From Hondaea fermentalgiana (lineage: Eukaryota > Sar > Bigyra > Thraustochytrida > Thraustochytriidae), in contig NPFB01000040.1 in NCBI GenBank assembly GCA_014084085.1, positions 687,433 to 751,432 of the forward strand: DNA of 64,000 nt, in the 5' to 3' direction. Shown here piece after piece: positions 10,347-20,925 of this stretch. The notes beneath the pieces are model-generated. The model made no database searches. It saw only the letters and a list, made by a program, of their open reading frames with translations, and was not told where the DNA came from. The position numbers and the translations under genes were made by a program. Positions within the stretch are counted from its first letter, which is position 1; every line of letters begins with the position of its first letter.

Positions 10347-12583
10347 ATGTCTCGCGCAGCGGAGAGCGGCAAGAGCGTGCGCCACGGGTACTTTCTAGAC
10401 CCAGGGCGGTTTCGCAAGGTACGTGCGTAGTGCAAGTCATATGAGATAAAAGCCGAACAATCTAAAGCGAAGCATACGCTAACAATAATCGTGGGTGCGG
10501 TGCTTATCACGACATGCAGGCACTTGGTGATAATGTATATGACTCATTGCGATACTATGAAGCTGCAGCGGAAATTGTCCAAGACACGGACGACCCCAAG
10601 GCAGCCAAAAAGTTTCATCGCATCGTCCTGCTCACAGAGGCAGTGCTCTTCGTTCTGGACATCAGTAAACAAGAAGGAAAGCGAAACATTTGGGCTGGAG
10701 AAGGTGCGCATCCGCCCATCATGCTGCAGGACGTAATATCAGTGAATCCATTGCCAAAGCGCTCCGAAATCTTCGCCGAGGATGAAATCAATAAAACGGT
10801 CCGTCACTTTGAGGTGACGTACCTCGTGAAGCAAGATCGTAAGGTCGTCGAGCTTGCCGCGTGGGAAACAGGAAGTTTGCTATTAAATCAGATTGAGAGT
10901 GCGTGGACGAGTCTACAAATGCGACTCTGTCAAGATATTCCCATCGAAGTGCGACTCGATCCGGACGAGTCTCAGAGTCTCATGCATGAACTTTTCACGG
11001 AAATTGCTGCAGACATAATGGTCCGGCAGGTTGAAAGTCCGGGCAAAGTGTTACAGAGCATTGACGAACTCGCAGATGCAGCTCTTCATGATCGCGAGCT
11101 CAAGCGACTCTTTTTCATCATGCCCGCACTCTTTCACCACCTGGTCTCGGAGTTGCAGGCAAACCGGCTTCCCCCCCGTGGTCTGGCGCGTTCGAAAACG
11201 CTTGAGCCAGGCCACGGGGAGGACAGACTTACGCAGCGTGCAGGGTTCCTCGCGGGCGTCAGTGTTTTGCGCGGCAAAGTTTCGTTCCCGAGTCGCACGC
11301 AGCAGCTTGGGTACATTCGCGCGATTCTGAGGCTCTTGCACTGCATGCTCTTCAACTCGCAGACCGTGCTCGACCGCAGCAACATCCTCACACCGACACC
11401 TCTTAGTTTCGTGGAACTTTTGCAAGCACTCACGATTCAGTATGACGCCAGGAGTGTTTCCCGAGCCTTGCATCGTCTCGAAGTTGCGCGGGTGAGTGCT
11501 GCAGAAGAAGTGCAGCGCCAACAGGGCCCAGGAGAGAGACAGCGACGGGCAAGTCTTGATAGCCAATGCTCGGGCGCCTCTGCTACGCGCCATGCCCATC
11601 GTGAACGCAAGTGGGCGTCTGGGGATGACGAGTCTGATACGTCTAGTTCCGATGACGATGATGACGATGACGATGACGATGTCGATCTTGACGATGCTCT
11701 GGCTAGTGAGGGAGAGACGGGTGGTCTAGGCAAAGCCAAGAGAAGCCGAAAGACTCATTCGCTCGGCAGTAACAGCGACGAGACCAGCAGTAGTGACGAT
11801 AACGACGACGACGACGACAATGTGATGAAATCAAGGCTCAAGGGCTCGAAGGCACGAGGGACGGCCTATAATCAAAATTTTGGACATAAAAGCAAGAAGC
11901 GAGGAAAGCAAGGACAAGTGAAAGCGGTTGACGCCTTTGACGATAATTTTGTCCAAGAAGGCGAGGGAAATGGCAAATCAAAAGGAGGGAATGGCAAGAA
12001 GCGTGTGGCTGGTGGAGGAGGCGATTTACTGCGTGCTATCTCCGAGTACCAAGTCTCGATTCTTCTCGAGCTTGACAATGTTGTGACGTTTGCGATTTGG
12101 CAAGGACGATCTCGAGCCGTTGTTTCCGAAACGCTTGCGACGCAACTGAGCAAAGCTGGGTCCGAATTTACGCGGCATGCATTGGCAAAGATTGTCCGTC
12201 GCTTTGTGGAGCTCATCGAGCAGTGGCGCTGTCTGACGGGCACGGTCGGCAAAGTGAAGGACCAAACGGCGCACAAGAGTCTAGGCTCGTTCGCAGTCCG
12301 CATTTATCAGCACGCACGGTTGCTGCAGGTGCTTATGCTTGGTAATTACCGTGTATTGCGGCACATTTTGGAAAACAGCGAGGAGGAGCTTCGATATTAC
12401 TTGTTCAAACCAAGTTTCTACAGCAGTCTCACCGATGTTCCGAGTGCCGCAGCGCATTTCAAGCAGATCGTCGTGCTGAATCGAATCTCCAAGGCCATTG
12501 TCGAGGATATGCGCTCGGCGATTGATTCCCTCGAAATGCAGAAGAAACGCGCAGTGCAGGAACACTCGGTGCTGCTTATATGA
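10347..12583 (+). CDS. Unrecognised 711-residue protein with acidic central run
   Basis: Two exons: 10347-10418 and 10520-12583. The 101-base intron has a GTACGT donor and a CAG acceptor in phase 0. The join adds 24 residues (start MSRAAESGK) to an otherwise ATG-poor exon 2 start. The predicted protein is largely helical. A low-complexity linker at about 394-455 has two Asp/Ser runs, followed by a Lys/Gly-rich stretch. Helical regions on either side (about 30-370 and 500-711) contain no motif I recognise. The long acidic and basic low-complexity centre would suit a nuclear or scaffold protein, but this is only a guess. The gene is real on grounds of length, splice signals and steady codon use. 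Its function is unknown. Confidence 0.75.
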
Positions 12584-12879
12584 TGAGAGCAGAGCGTCAG
12601 CCAGTTGCTCATGTATTGTTTTTGGCAGAGGCTGACTGAGAGTATGAAATGAAACTGATATGCCAATTTGCTCGCCGGAAGTGCTACATTGCTTTGGAAA
12701 AAGCCCGATAAACTATGTTAATGTCTTATGCTTGAGGGCTAATCAGCTGGCTGGCTGGCTACTGGCCTTTTGCTGGGATGAATGGATGATTCATCGTGAT
12801 GGTGGGACACGGACATGGACATGGACGGAGCGTTCCTTTCCGTCCGTAATGGCAATGCGAGAAAGGAAAAGGGGGCAGC

Positions 12880-13808
12880 TTAAATATCGCTACCAACGTT
12901 GAGAAGAACCTTTGTTCCGTCTCCGCGGACCTCAATGGGCGGCTTGGTGCCCGAATCAAAGGTGGGCAGACCAAGGTACGGGCACGAGGCGCAGCGGAAG
13001 GCATCACCCTTGGCGCAGTTGCCGCAGGCAGAGGCGCTCGGTTGCGCAACGGCTCCACCCTTCTCTTCGGCATCTTGAATCTCCTTGAGACCGCACGAGC
13101 AGTTCTTGCAGGCACGCTTCTTCCCCGTCGTGGCATCAGGGCCGCACTCGGCAGGGTTCGGTTTGGTGGGCATCTCGTCGCCAGCGAGGAGCGAATCCTC
13201 ATCGGCGAGCTCATCGTCCTCTCCGAGGTCGTTCGCCATGAGCTTCCACACGGCGGCCTTGCTGCTGCTACCATCGGTCTTGCTGTCAGTGGGCTTCTTG
13301 AGCGGCGCGCCCTTGGCCTCGAAAGAGGGCTTGCCGGCGCGGACGAGACCCTCGCCAGCCTCGGCAACGTCGACAAAGCCGCACATGAGCAGAGAGCCCT
13401 TGACGGACACAAGGCGATCGCCCGTAGCACCATCGACCATGAGGTTGGCACCGGGGCGGAGACGGGTGAGTGCCGCCTCTGCGGCGCCGTTCACGCAAGC
13501 ATCGGAGGTCAGAACCGCCGCGTCAAAGTACTGTGCGTCCTTGAGCGTGTCGCGCGCTGGGTTGTATCAAAGGATCGTTGCATTTACGTTGTGCATCACA
13601 AGCGAACAAAACCACAAAGAGTCAGTGTCTCCTGGCCACAAGGACGGTCCTTTTTTCTTCATTCTCGCAAGCAAGGTCAAAATAACGTACCGATCTCTGC
13701 GTCGGGCGCAGCCAGAACGCGCTTGCCTTCGAGGGCCTTTTGCGCGTCAGCGCTCAGGCTCGAGCTTTGGCCAATGACCAGAACAATTTTGACATCATCC
13801 CCAAACAT
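12880..13808 (-). CDS. DRE2: Anamorsin/DRE2 cytosolic Fe-S cluster assembly factor
   Basis: Two exons on the minus strand: 13808-13691 and 13556-12880. The 134-base intron (donor GTACGT, acceptor CAG) is in phase 1. The product is 264 residues. The N-terminal part is a short methyltransferase-like domain (start [13 protein letters not shown]). The C-terminal CIAPIN1 domain has the CKNCSC motif for the first Fe-S cluster and the twin CGNC-x7-CASC motif for the second, followed by the conserved CPYLGLPTF segment. DRE2 passes electrons from the diflavin reductase TAH18 to the CIA machinery in the cytosol. The N-terminal domain is shorter than in animals, similar to other compact eukaryotic forms. 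The gene is convergent with the previous gene, with about 300 bases between stops. Confidence 0.92.
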
Positions 13809-13983
13809 AGTCTTTTGCGATACGTCCTCGGCGCTGCTTCTTCTTGCCAGTCTGCGCTCGCGGCATCGTCGTCGTCATCATCGTCATCGCCGCCGTCATC
13901 GTCATCGTCAGTCATTCATTCCCTCGCTCCCTCTCGTCCGCCTTTCCCCCCTCCGCATGCGCACAGACGGGCACGTCGGCAGC

Positions 13984-14009
13984 GCAAGCAAGCAAGCAAG
14001 CAAGCAAGC
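13984..14009. repeat. (GCAA)n microsatellite
   Basis: Six tandem GCAA units about 180 bases upstream of the DRE2 start codon. The same tetranucleotide recurs near 24773, 28771 and 39602. Confidence 0.9.
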
Positions 14010-14408
14010 GTCCCGCGTTGCCGGGGCCAGTCTCCCGAGGCCCCGAGCTCCGCATGCACCGCACCATCCGCGTCCCGAGCCCGTGGTCGTTTCCAGGCGC
14101 CTGGAGGGCGCGCGCGCAGAGCGCTCCCGCGCGCGCGGCCATCTCCCGCGCGCCCTCGCTGCCCGCGCGCACGCCTCCCCGCTCGCGCCTCGCGCCCGCG
14201 CGCCGCACCTACCGCGCCGTCTCCGCTCTGTGTCTCGCGATTCCGGAATGAAGCCGCGCTAGGGCGGCCGCCCCCGCCCCACTTTTGTCCCCCCGCCGCG
14301 AAGCACAAACGTGCCGCCAGCGGTGCCGGCACAAGTGAGGGCTTTGCAGAGGGCACATTCGTGCCGCCCCGCGCGACTTTGGCACTTTGGCCGCCGCTGC
14401 CGCCGGTT

Positions 14409-14434
14409 CGATCGATCGATTGATCGATCGATCG
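14409..14434. repeat. GATC tandem/palindromic run
   Basis: Tandem CGAT/GATC units with one TGAT interruption. The run is self-complementary over most of its length and followed by CGAGCGAGCGATCGAT. It is simple sequence in the DRE2/DUF4833 divergent region. Confidence 0.85.
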
Positions 14435-15137
14435 CTTGCTCGAGCGAGCGATCGATGGGTGGACGCAGGGCTCCATGGATCGAAGGGCGCTTGATCAGAA
14501 ACTCGACGGGACGGATCGCCGCAGCGCGCCGCGGCGAGAACTGCAGAGTTCGACTCGCGCAAGGCTTGGTTGATCGCGACGACTGCGATGGATAAAGAGT
14601 GCACAACTTGGCGAAGAAGACCAACCTGGCAAGCATGCAAAAGCAGCCAGAAGCAACAGCAACAGCAAGCAGACCCGCTACTGCTATCTATTATCGCGCG
14701 CGAGACACACGAGGTACGCGGCGCAGGCGCACAGGCGCGAGCGAGCGAGCGAGCGAGGGGAGGGGCCGCGGGAGGCTTCGCGCCGCACGCGCCCGAAGAT
14801 CGGGCCGGGCTCGAGGAGAATCGGTCTGGCAAGGTGCCGGAGGGGGTGGGGGGGATGATCATGGAGATGCTAATGTTGATAGCAAAGAAGGCGCGTGTGG
14901 GACAGCTCCCGTCGAGGACCGCGCGAGGCTCAAGGACCTCACTTCCCAGCACGGGAAGGTTCTGATGGCCGGGGAGTGAGGACGGCGAGTAAAGAGTGGC
15001 GTAGAGAGGGAAGGGGCGACGCGTGGACCGTAGGCTGACGTGTATGAATGAATGAATGAATGAATGGGGTCGCGATAAATTTGCATGCACCCAGACAGGT
15101 CACGGAACGGTAGACAAAGTCCACAAGAAAAAACAAG

Positions 15138-15659
15138 ATGCCCACCAAGGATCGCTTCGCGGGCGCAATGCCTGCCGGCGCCACGTCGGAGGAGCTGCAG
15201 AGCACCTTTTGCGGCAAGAATGTGCTCTTCTACATTGAGCGCAGCAACAACAGCAACGCCGTCATCTACGAGGCGAACGTGGGTGCCGACGGCAAGCTTG
15301 TGACGGAAGAGCCCGTCAAGGTGTACTGGATCCTGTACGCTCGCAAGCCCATCGTCGAGGAAGGTCTGACCATGATCGAGCGCAACACGGCATACGGCAG
15401 CAAGACCTCTCCGCTTCCTGCCAAGGGCGAGGGCCACTTTGAGATTGCTCTCTCGGCTCTGCCAGAGAAGAAGATCCACGTCTACCAGGATGAGGCCGGC
15501 GAGCTCCACGCGACGACCGAGATCGAGGGCTCGGAGAAGGAGCTCCTCCACGTGTTTGTGGAGAACACTAGCTTTATGGGAATTCCCAAGGTCAAGCACA
15601 TCGACATCAAGGGCCGCAGCCCCGACGGCAACCTTTCGGTCGAGCGCAAGATGGCGTAA
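15138..15659 (+). CDS. DUF4833 domain protein
   Basis: Single exon, 173 residues. It matches the DUF4833 pattern: an N-terminal NVLFYIERSNNSNAVIY segment, then PVKVYWILYA near the middle, a basic/Pro-containing KIHVYQDEAG strand, and a C-terminal HIDIKG strand. The fold is predicted to be mostly beta. The family is found in bacteria and protists and has no established biochemical role that I know of. There is no signal peptide or TM segment. The ATG at 15138 follows an A-rich leader, which suits good expression. Codon use is strongly GC3-biased, as in eS24, which also hints at high expression. Confidence 0.8.
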   Translation: MPTKDRFAGAMPAGATSEELQSTFCGKNVLFYIERSNNSNAVIYEANVGADGKLVTEEPVKVYWILYARKPIVEEGLTMIERNTAYGSKTSPLPAKGEGHFEIALSALPEKKIHVYQDEAGELHATTEIEGSEKELLHVFVENTSFMGIPKVKHIDIKGRSPDGNLSVERKMA

Positions 15660-15790
15660 ACGCGAAGCATTCTCCATGCACGCACCATGATACGACATGG
15701 CTTGCAAGTAAATAAGAATCACCATCTCATCTTGTTCTGTTCTGTGTTGCTTTTGCTTTTGCTTTTGGTTTTGGAATTTCGTTTTCTTTT

Positions 15791-16540
15791 CTAGACAATG
15801 TCTTTTTCTTGTGAGACGGGTGAAAACGTGGGCGTTGCCGATACTTGCGTGGCAAAGTACGCGTGGACGAGGAGCTGGATGGTGCCTGCTGATCCACCAA
15901 GAAAGTTGGGAATATACACGGTCGGATCGTTTGCCACGAGCGCGCCGTAACCGGCCCAGAGTGCGCCGTTCATGAAAAGTGTCAACGAAGTCTGAAAAGG
16001 CATCGATTCGGTTGATCGCGTGCGAAAGACTGTGAGAAGAGCGGCGAGCGGCGAGGCCGCAAAGAAGACGCTGCTTGAGGCTGCAACGAATCCGAGCAAA
16101 AGCAAGTTGTCTTCGGGCGAGAGAATAAGAAAGGACACACCAATACTGCCGAGAATCCCTGCTGCAATGTACAGCTGTCGCATGAGTTGGTCCATGTTGC
16201 CTACAAAGTGCGAAAAGAAGATCGACGTGTACATGGTGCCCATGGTAACACCGACGAGGTTAGGCACAATGATTGGCATAGCCTTGACGAGGATGCCATA
16301 TCCGAGCCAAAGCATACTCTGTACCGCCATGCACAGAAATGGGAGAAGAGGCAGGTCTCCTGTGCTGTTTGCCTTTCTGATCTTGAGCACCGTGGACATG
16401 GGAATAAGAAAGCACGATATGGACGCAAGCGGGCCCGCTACTGAAAAGAACAACCCGAGCGCTGAGTCTGCCGGTACGCTCCCGAAGACGCCGCCAACGT
16501 CAGCGTTGCCGCCGGACATATCCATGTCGAAGCTCGCCAT
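15791..16540 (-). CDS. SWEET (MtN3/saliva) sugar transporter
   Basis: Single exon, 249 residues, near the usual SWEET size. Two MtN3 repeats are visible. The first has STGDLPLLPF, a Trp/Gly TM segment (MLWLGYG) and the PNLVG motif. The second has STESMPFQTSL, ALWAGYG and PNFLG. The two triple-helix bundles and the linker helix give seven TM segments. The paired Pro residues and the Asn of the PN motifs are those that form the sugar pocket and gates in the family. SWEETs move mono- or disaccharides down their gradient across the plasma or vacuolar membrane; which sugar cannot be told. It is convergent with the DUF4833 gene, with 131 bases between stops. Confidence 0.88.
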   Translation of the reverse strand: MASFDMDMSGGNADVGGVFGSVPADSALGLFFSVAGPLASISCFLIPMSTVLKIRKANSTGDLPLLPFLCMAVQSMLWLGYGILVKAMPIIVPNLVGVTMGTMYTSIFFSHFVGNMDQLMRQLYIAAGILGSIGVSFLILSPEDNLLLLGFVAASSSVFFAASPLAALLTVFRTRSTESMPFQTSLTLFMNGALWAGYGALVANDPTVYIPNFLGGSAGTIQLLVHAYFATQVSATPTFSPVSQEKDIV

Positions 16541-17068
16541 CGCTCCTGCGCGCTCTTACGTGCTAGCTGCGTTTCTTTCTTTCTACAAACTGGGGCAAGC
16601 GGCCTTGCTGTCCCTTGCGCTTTGCTGCTCCTCGGCGCCAGCTAGGTCTGCTCTTGCTGCCAAAGATCTTGCGCGCGCGACAATTATGTGTTTTTGCTTC
16701 AAAGCAAGAAGAAGAAAACCATGGAGAAAAGATGCACGGTGCGCCGCTTCACACTCAGTGGTATACATGGCCAAGGCTACTTGCCGGCAGGAAGGGAAAT
16801 GGGAGGGAAGGAAGAGAAAATTCCAATAGGTATCTGCAGAATTTGGAGGCGACGTCAAGATTGCTCGTAAAAAATGATAAATGTCCAAGACAGAGAACCA
16901 AGATGCGGCATGGCAAGCAAGAGCAAAATGTTTCTTCTTCACCTTGAGGTCAAAAAGGAGGCAGACGGGGTCCCTTGAAACAAGAGAGGAAGCCAATCGA
17001 TGCTTGACTGTTGATTATTCGACATGGCGTCGCTACTTGAAAGAGTTACTTTTGTTGAAATCAAGAGT
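16541..17068. other. Intergenic: promoter of SWEET gene, 3' end of RidA gene
   Basis: About 530 bases with pyrimidine tracts and no conserved reading frame. It contains the upstream region of the SWEET gene and the 3' flank of RidA, both on the minus strand. Confidence 0.5.
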
Positions 17069-18082
17069 TTACTCGCTGATCTCGACGATCGCCTCAACCT
17101 CAACGGGGATGTTGAGCGGAAGCGAGTTGGTGCCGACAGCGGAGCGGGCGTGCTGTGAGGAGGTGAAAGGGCAATTTTAAAAAAAGAAAGAAGAAGAGAT
17201 ATTTCGACAGGCGAAATTTGGTCAGTCTCCATGTGGTTCGACAGAAAAAGGTTCGCGCGGGATCTCCGACTTGAACTTACGAGTCCACGCTCTCCGAGGA
17301 CCTCGGCGAAGAGGTCGGAGGCGCCGTTGATGACCTGAGGCTGCTGCGCAAAGCCGTCAGCGCAGTTGACAAAGCCAACAACCTTGACGACGCGTGCGAC
17401 GCGGTCGAGGTCACCGAGCTCGGCTGTATATACATTTACATTTACATTTTCCACGATCAAAGAGAGCGTGAGTCTTTTTTTCTTTTCTTTCTTTCACGCA
17501 CGCAGTTAACTTGGCAACATAGAATGCATGACGCAGGATGCCGTCGTCTTGATTTAGAACTTACCCTTGAGGGTGGCGAGGATGCTGAGAGCGCAGTACT
17601 GCGCGGCCTTGTTGGCCTCCTCAACGCTGAGGTCGACGCCAACCTTTCCAACGAGAAGGTCGCCGTTGGCCGGTTGCGGAAGGTGGCCAGCCGTGAACAT
17701 CTGGTTGCCGGAGCGGACGCCTGTGTCAATGCACGCGCAAAGAAACGAGCGAATGTACAACGAGACGAAACGGTGTTCCGCAGAGCTGTGAGTGTGCGTT
17801 TTCTTCTTTCAATCTTTATCGGGCACATTCATCTGATTGCTGATCAGATCAGGTTGGATCAGATCAGATCGAGGCTGATCGATTCTAACCTGGCTGCGAG
17901 CGTTGAAACTTACAGAGCTGGTAGCTGCCCTTGGGGCTGGCGACCTGGGGGAGCGTGTAGCCGAGCTTCTCGAGCTTGGCCTCGGTATGCACGCCGCGCA
18001 TGAGCACGGGCGCGGCCTGGAGGGCCTGCGTCTTCTGCGCGACGGCGGCGCGGCGCGCGACGTTGGCGAGGGAAGCCTGCAT
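17069..18082 (-). CDS. RIDA: RidA/YjgF/YER057c family enamine/imine deaminase, mitochondrial
   Basis: Four exons on the minus strand: 18082-17914, 17720-17565, 17423-17281 and 17152-17069. All three introns (193, 141 and 128 bases) start GTAAGT and end CAG, and the phases agree. The product is 183 residues. The first 45 are Arg/Ala-rich with no acids until about 35, a likely mitochondrial targeting sequence ending near RGVHTEAK. The RidA core follows: NQMFTAGHLPQ, the helix with AAQYCALSILATLK, LGDLDRVARVVKVVGFVNC and the C-terminal LPLNIPVEVEAIVEI. The family hydrolyses reactive 2-aminoacrylate and related imines. One caution is that the last exon reads HARSAVG, where the conserved Arg near the active site is expected, and it is present. 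It is divergent from RABGGTB. Confidence 0.92.
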
Positions 18083-18512
18083 CTTTCCTTTACTCGTTCG
18101 CCCCGGGGCGTGCGTGCGTGCCTGCGTGCGTGTCTGCCTTCTCGTGCGCTGGCGCGAGGAAAATCTTCTGCTGCAGTTTGTGGTCTGCAGCGGCGCCGTC
18201 TTTTCAATGTGCGCTTTTGTGGTTCTTGCGAGCCCTTTCTTTCTTTCTTTCTTTCTTTCTTTCTCCTTGTTCTTTACTACTAGGTTGTTTGTTATGAGCC
18301 AGGCGCGCAAGCAAGCAAGCAGAGCGACCTCTCGACAACCTGCGAACACGACCAACTTCACCGGCGCCTTCGTCTCGCTCGCCGTCGTTGTCCTCCTCTT
18401 CTTCTCCTCCTTCTTCGGCTCGCCGCTGCTGCCGGACACCCCCGCGGAGAGGGCCCCGACGCGACGCCGCGCGGGAGATCGAGCCGCGGGCGAGTGAGCG
18501 TGGGGAGCGAGC
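18083..18512. other. Shared divergent promoter of RIDA and RABGGTB
   Basis: 430 bases between two divergent start codons. A (TTTC)n run occupies about 18236-18264 and GCAAGCAAGC about 18307. No coding signal. Confidence 0.6.
18236..18264. repeat. (TTTC)n microsatellite
   Basis: Seven tandem TTTC/CTTT units in the RIDA/RABGGTB divergent promoter. Poly-pyrimidine on the plus strand. Confidence 0.9.
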
Positions 18513-19598
18513 ATGGCCGAGGCCGCGGAGCAGGCGCTGCGCGCGCGGGTGGGCGTGCTGGAGGCGGAGAGCGCGGCGCGCGGCGCGGAGATCGACAGGC
18601 TGGAAAGGGAGCTGCGCAAGCGCGACGGCGACGTGGACGGCTTCATGCGCGAGAAACATGTCGCGTACGTGCTCGACTTTTGGCGCAAGGAAAAAGAGAC
18701 CAAAGATACGCTCGAAATGCTCTCGATCGAGCACATCCGGGTACAAGGCGTCTTCTGGGCCTTTGGATCGCTGCAGATCTTGAGTGCACAGGACAAGGTA
18801 AACACCGAAGAAATTGTCGCCTGGGCGCTCAAGTGCCAGGACAAGACCTCTGCAGGCTTTGCGGGAAACGTCGGCCATGATACCAATGTCATCAATACGC
18901 AGTTTGCAGTCTACGTGTTGGCGCAGTGCGGCGCGCTCGACAAGATTGACGCTGACGCCGTCGCTGCCTACGTGGCCGCACGTCAACAGCCAGACGGATC
19001 CTTTGCGGACGAGTGGTCTGGCGAAAAGGACACACGCTACACTTGCTGTGCGCTCTTTTGTCTTCAAATCCTTGGCCGTCTCGAGGTCGTCGACCTTGCT
19101 GGCGCAGTTCGCTACGTGCTGAGCTGCCGCAACGCCGCAGACGGTGGTTTCGGACAGGTCCCGCACGCCGAGTCGCATGCTGCGTTTACGTACACGGCCT
19201 TGGGGGCGCTCAAGGTCGCAGGCCACGAGCTGCCTGCGGACGAGGCCGACGAACTTGCCTGGTGGCTCGCAGAGCGCCAATGTGACTCGGGCGGGCTCAA
19301 CGGGCGTCCGGAGAAACAGGCCGACGTTTGCTACAGCTTTTGGGCGCTCACCTGTCTCAAGATGCTTGGGCGCATCGACTGGATTGACCGTGACCGCCTC
19401 TGCAAATTCATCCTCGAGTGCCAGGACGAGGACGCCGGTGGAATCGCGGACCGTCCGGGCAATGTTAGTGACTTGTTCCACACGTTTTTCGGGCTCTGTG
19501 GTCTCGAGCTCCTACACAGTATTGCAACGCCAGCTCAGATCTCACCGGTGCTGGCATTGCCCATGAGCGTGCTCCCGCCGCACGCTTCGCTCTGCTAG
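18513..19598 (+). CDS. RABGGTB: Rab geranylgeranyltransferase beta subunit
   Basis: Single exon, 361 residues. From about residue 45 it follows the prenyltransferase alpha-alpha barrel: EKHVAYVLDFW, the repeated GGF/GGL turns and regular QxxDGSF/GGFGQ internal repeats. The zinc ligands are visible: Asp and Cys in QADVCYSFW and His in the late SDLFHTFFGL helix. GGLNGRPEK in front of the DxC is typical of the RabGGT beta subunit rather than of FTase or GGT-I. It joins an alpha subunit to geranylgeranylate C-terminal Cys pairs of Rab GTPases presented by REP. The first 45 residues are a charged heptad-like extension that most homologues lack. A Rab5 with a C-terminal CC is encoded 2 kb away. Confidence 0.93.
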   Translation: MAEAAEQALRARVGVLEAESAARGAEIDRLERELRKRDGDVDGFMREKHVAYVLDFWRKEKETKDTLEMLSIEHIRVQGVFWAFGSLQILSAQDKVNTEEIVAWALKCQDKTSAGFAGNVGHDTNVINTQFAVYVLAQCGALDKIDADAVAAYVAARQQPDGSFADEWSGEKDTRYTCCALFCLQILGRLEVVDLAGAVRYVLSCRNAADGGFGQVPHAESHAAFTYTALGALKVAGHELPADEADELAWWLAERQCDSGGLNGRPEKQADVCYSFWALTCLKMLGRIDWIDRDRLCKFILECQDEDAGGIADRPGNVSDLFHTFFGLCGLELLHSIATPAQISPVLALPMSVLPPHASLC

Positions 19599-20086
19599 CT
19601 TGACGCTTCGGCTCCTTCTCGCTTGTTTGCTTGCTCTTCCTTCTGCCAGCAACATTGACAATGTATTAGTATGTAATGGGCTCTACGTCCTCTTTTCATT
19701 CTCCTTCCTCTTGGCATTTCGTTCTTCGAGCTCCCCATCGTTTTCCTCCATCACCTGTGCCGACCTTGCCTTAGATAGCTATAGCTTGCTGTCATGCATG
19801 TATGGAACGAAGGCTATAGCCTATGCAAAGAGCAAGTATAATAAGCTGGTGAATAAAGAACAAAGCGGCGGCGGCTGGTTGACTCATTGATTGATTGTAT
19901 CAATTCTCGATTGCGCGCGCGCGCGGGGAGGCAGGCCACGGAGACTTGCGCCATCGTCTGCTCGCCTTCTCACTCGCCTGCAGACCTGCCTGCACGCTTG
20001 CGCTTGCATATTCGCGGCCCCAAGCTCGCGGTCTCTTGCGCCAAACTGGCACGCACGAGACGAGACAGGGGCACGAGAGCAGCGCC
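19599..20086. other. Intergenic: 3' end of RABGGTB, promoter of EMC8/9 gene
   Basis: An AATAAA at 19852-19857 lies about 250 bases after the RABGGTB stop and is a plausible polyadenylation signal. GGCTATAGCC at 19812-19821 is a 10-base palindrome. The right half is GC-rich leader. No gene seen. Confidence 0.5.
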
Positions 20087-20925
20087 ATGGGCGACAAGGT
20101 GGATGAAGTGAGCGACTTGGCTGCTGCCGCCAAGGAGGCGCTGGCGCCTGCGCAGGGCGGAATTGTGGGCCGGCAGGCGCACCTCAAGATCCTCTTGCAC
20201 GCAGCAAAACACCCGTGGGCAGAAACGAGCGGTAAGTTTTCTTTTTTTTCTTGCTATTCTTCTCTCACTCTCATGGCGGCCCCTGCCATTCTTTTACAAC
20301 GACAATGACGTGCTTTTCGCCACCGCAATCATGGTCACTAGCGTGTCTATATCCTAGAGAGCAAGACTGACACAGGTAGGCACTCTGAATTTTGTTGTGA
20401 TCTCTACTGTTCGCGATTACTTACACAGGTATGCTCATTGGCACGGAAACCAAGGGCAAGATCTCGGTCACGGATGCGATCCCCTTTTGCCATGCGCCCA
20501 TGATGGCTCCCATTGTCGAAATCGGCACTGCGTTCGTGGAGGAGTACTGCAAGAGCGAACAGACCCCCGAGGGTTCTAAAATCTTCGGCTGGTTCTATGC
20601 GACCTCTCGCGGCAACGTCGACACTGTACCCAAGCCTACCCTTGCCGTCTTCAAGAAGTTGCAGACCGTCTCGGGCACCCAGGGAACGTGCCTTGTGAGA
20701 GTCCTAAACAAAAACCTGAGCGACGAAAGCACAACCGCCTTGGACATCATGACACTCAAGAGCAGTGGTGATGGCTTTTCTTCATCCAGTCAATGGAAGA
20801 CTGAGCTCGATAACACTAAAGAGTTCACCAAGCTCCTCAAAGAGGGCCGCCAAGACATCGTCTTTGATATGGACGACTTTATGCACGATTCCACCTCGGA
20901 TTGGAGGAACCTTAATCTTGTGTAG
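20087..20925 (+). CDS. EMC8: ER membrane protein complex subunit 8/9
   Basis: Two exons: 20087-20231 and 20429-20925. The 197-base intron (GTAAGT, CAG) is in phase 1 and the join gives SGMLIGT. The product is 213 residues, the normal EMC8/9 size. The UPF0172/MPN-like fold is recognisable from HLKILLHAAKHPWAETSGML, the DAIPFCHAPMMAPIVEIG segment, and KIFGWFYA followed by a C-terminal acid-rich helix. It has no metal-binding JAMM motif, which is normal for this family. EMC8/9 is a cytosolic, peripheral subunit of the ER insertase for tail-anchored and multi-spanning proteins. A single EMC8/9-type gene, as here, is common outside vertebrates. Confidence 0.88.

Larger units (their letters stand above)
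13809..15137. other. Divergent promoter region rich in simple repeats
   Basis: 1.3 kb between divergent start codons with no credible gene. It holds a (GCAA)n run at 13984-14009, a GATC-rich palindromic run at 14409-14434, a (GCGA)n run near 14739-14757 and an (AATG)n run at about 15045-15066. The middle is CpG-dense. The last 100 bases look like an A-rich leader before the DUF4833 start. Confidence 0.55.

Noticed and set aside
13042..14262. Plus-strand open frame opposite DRE2
   Set aside because: It is the shadow of the DRE2 exon continuing into repeats; no start context or conserved domain.
14209..15090. Long minus-strand frame over the DRE2/DUF4833 intergenic region
   Set aside because: Built from simple repeats (GATC, GCGA, AATG) with repetitive translation.
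18083..18895. Merged RidA/RABGGTB antisense frame
   Set aside because: The four-exon RidA model with consensus splice sites explains the 3' part; the rest is the shadow of RABGGTB.
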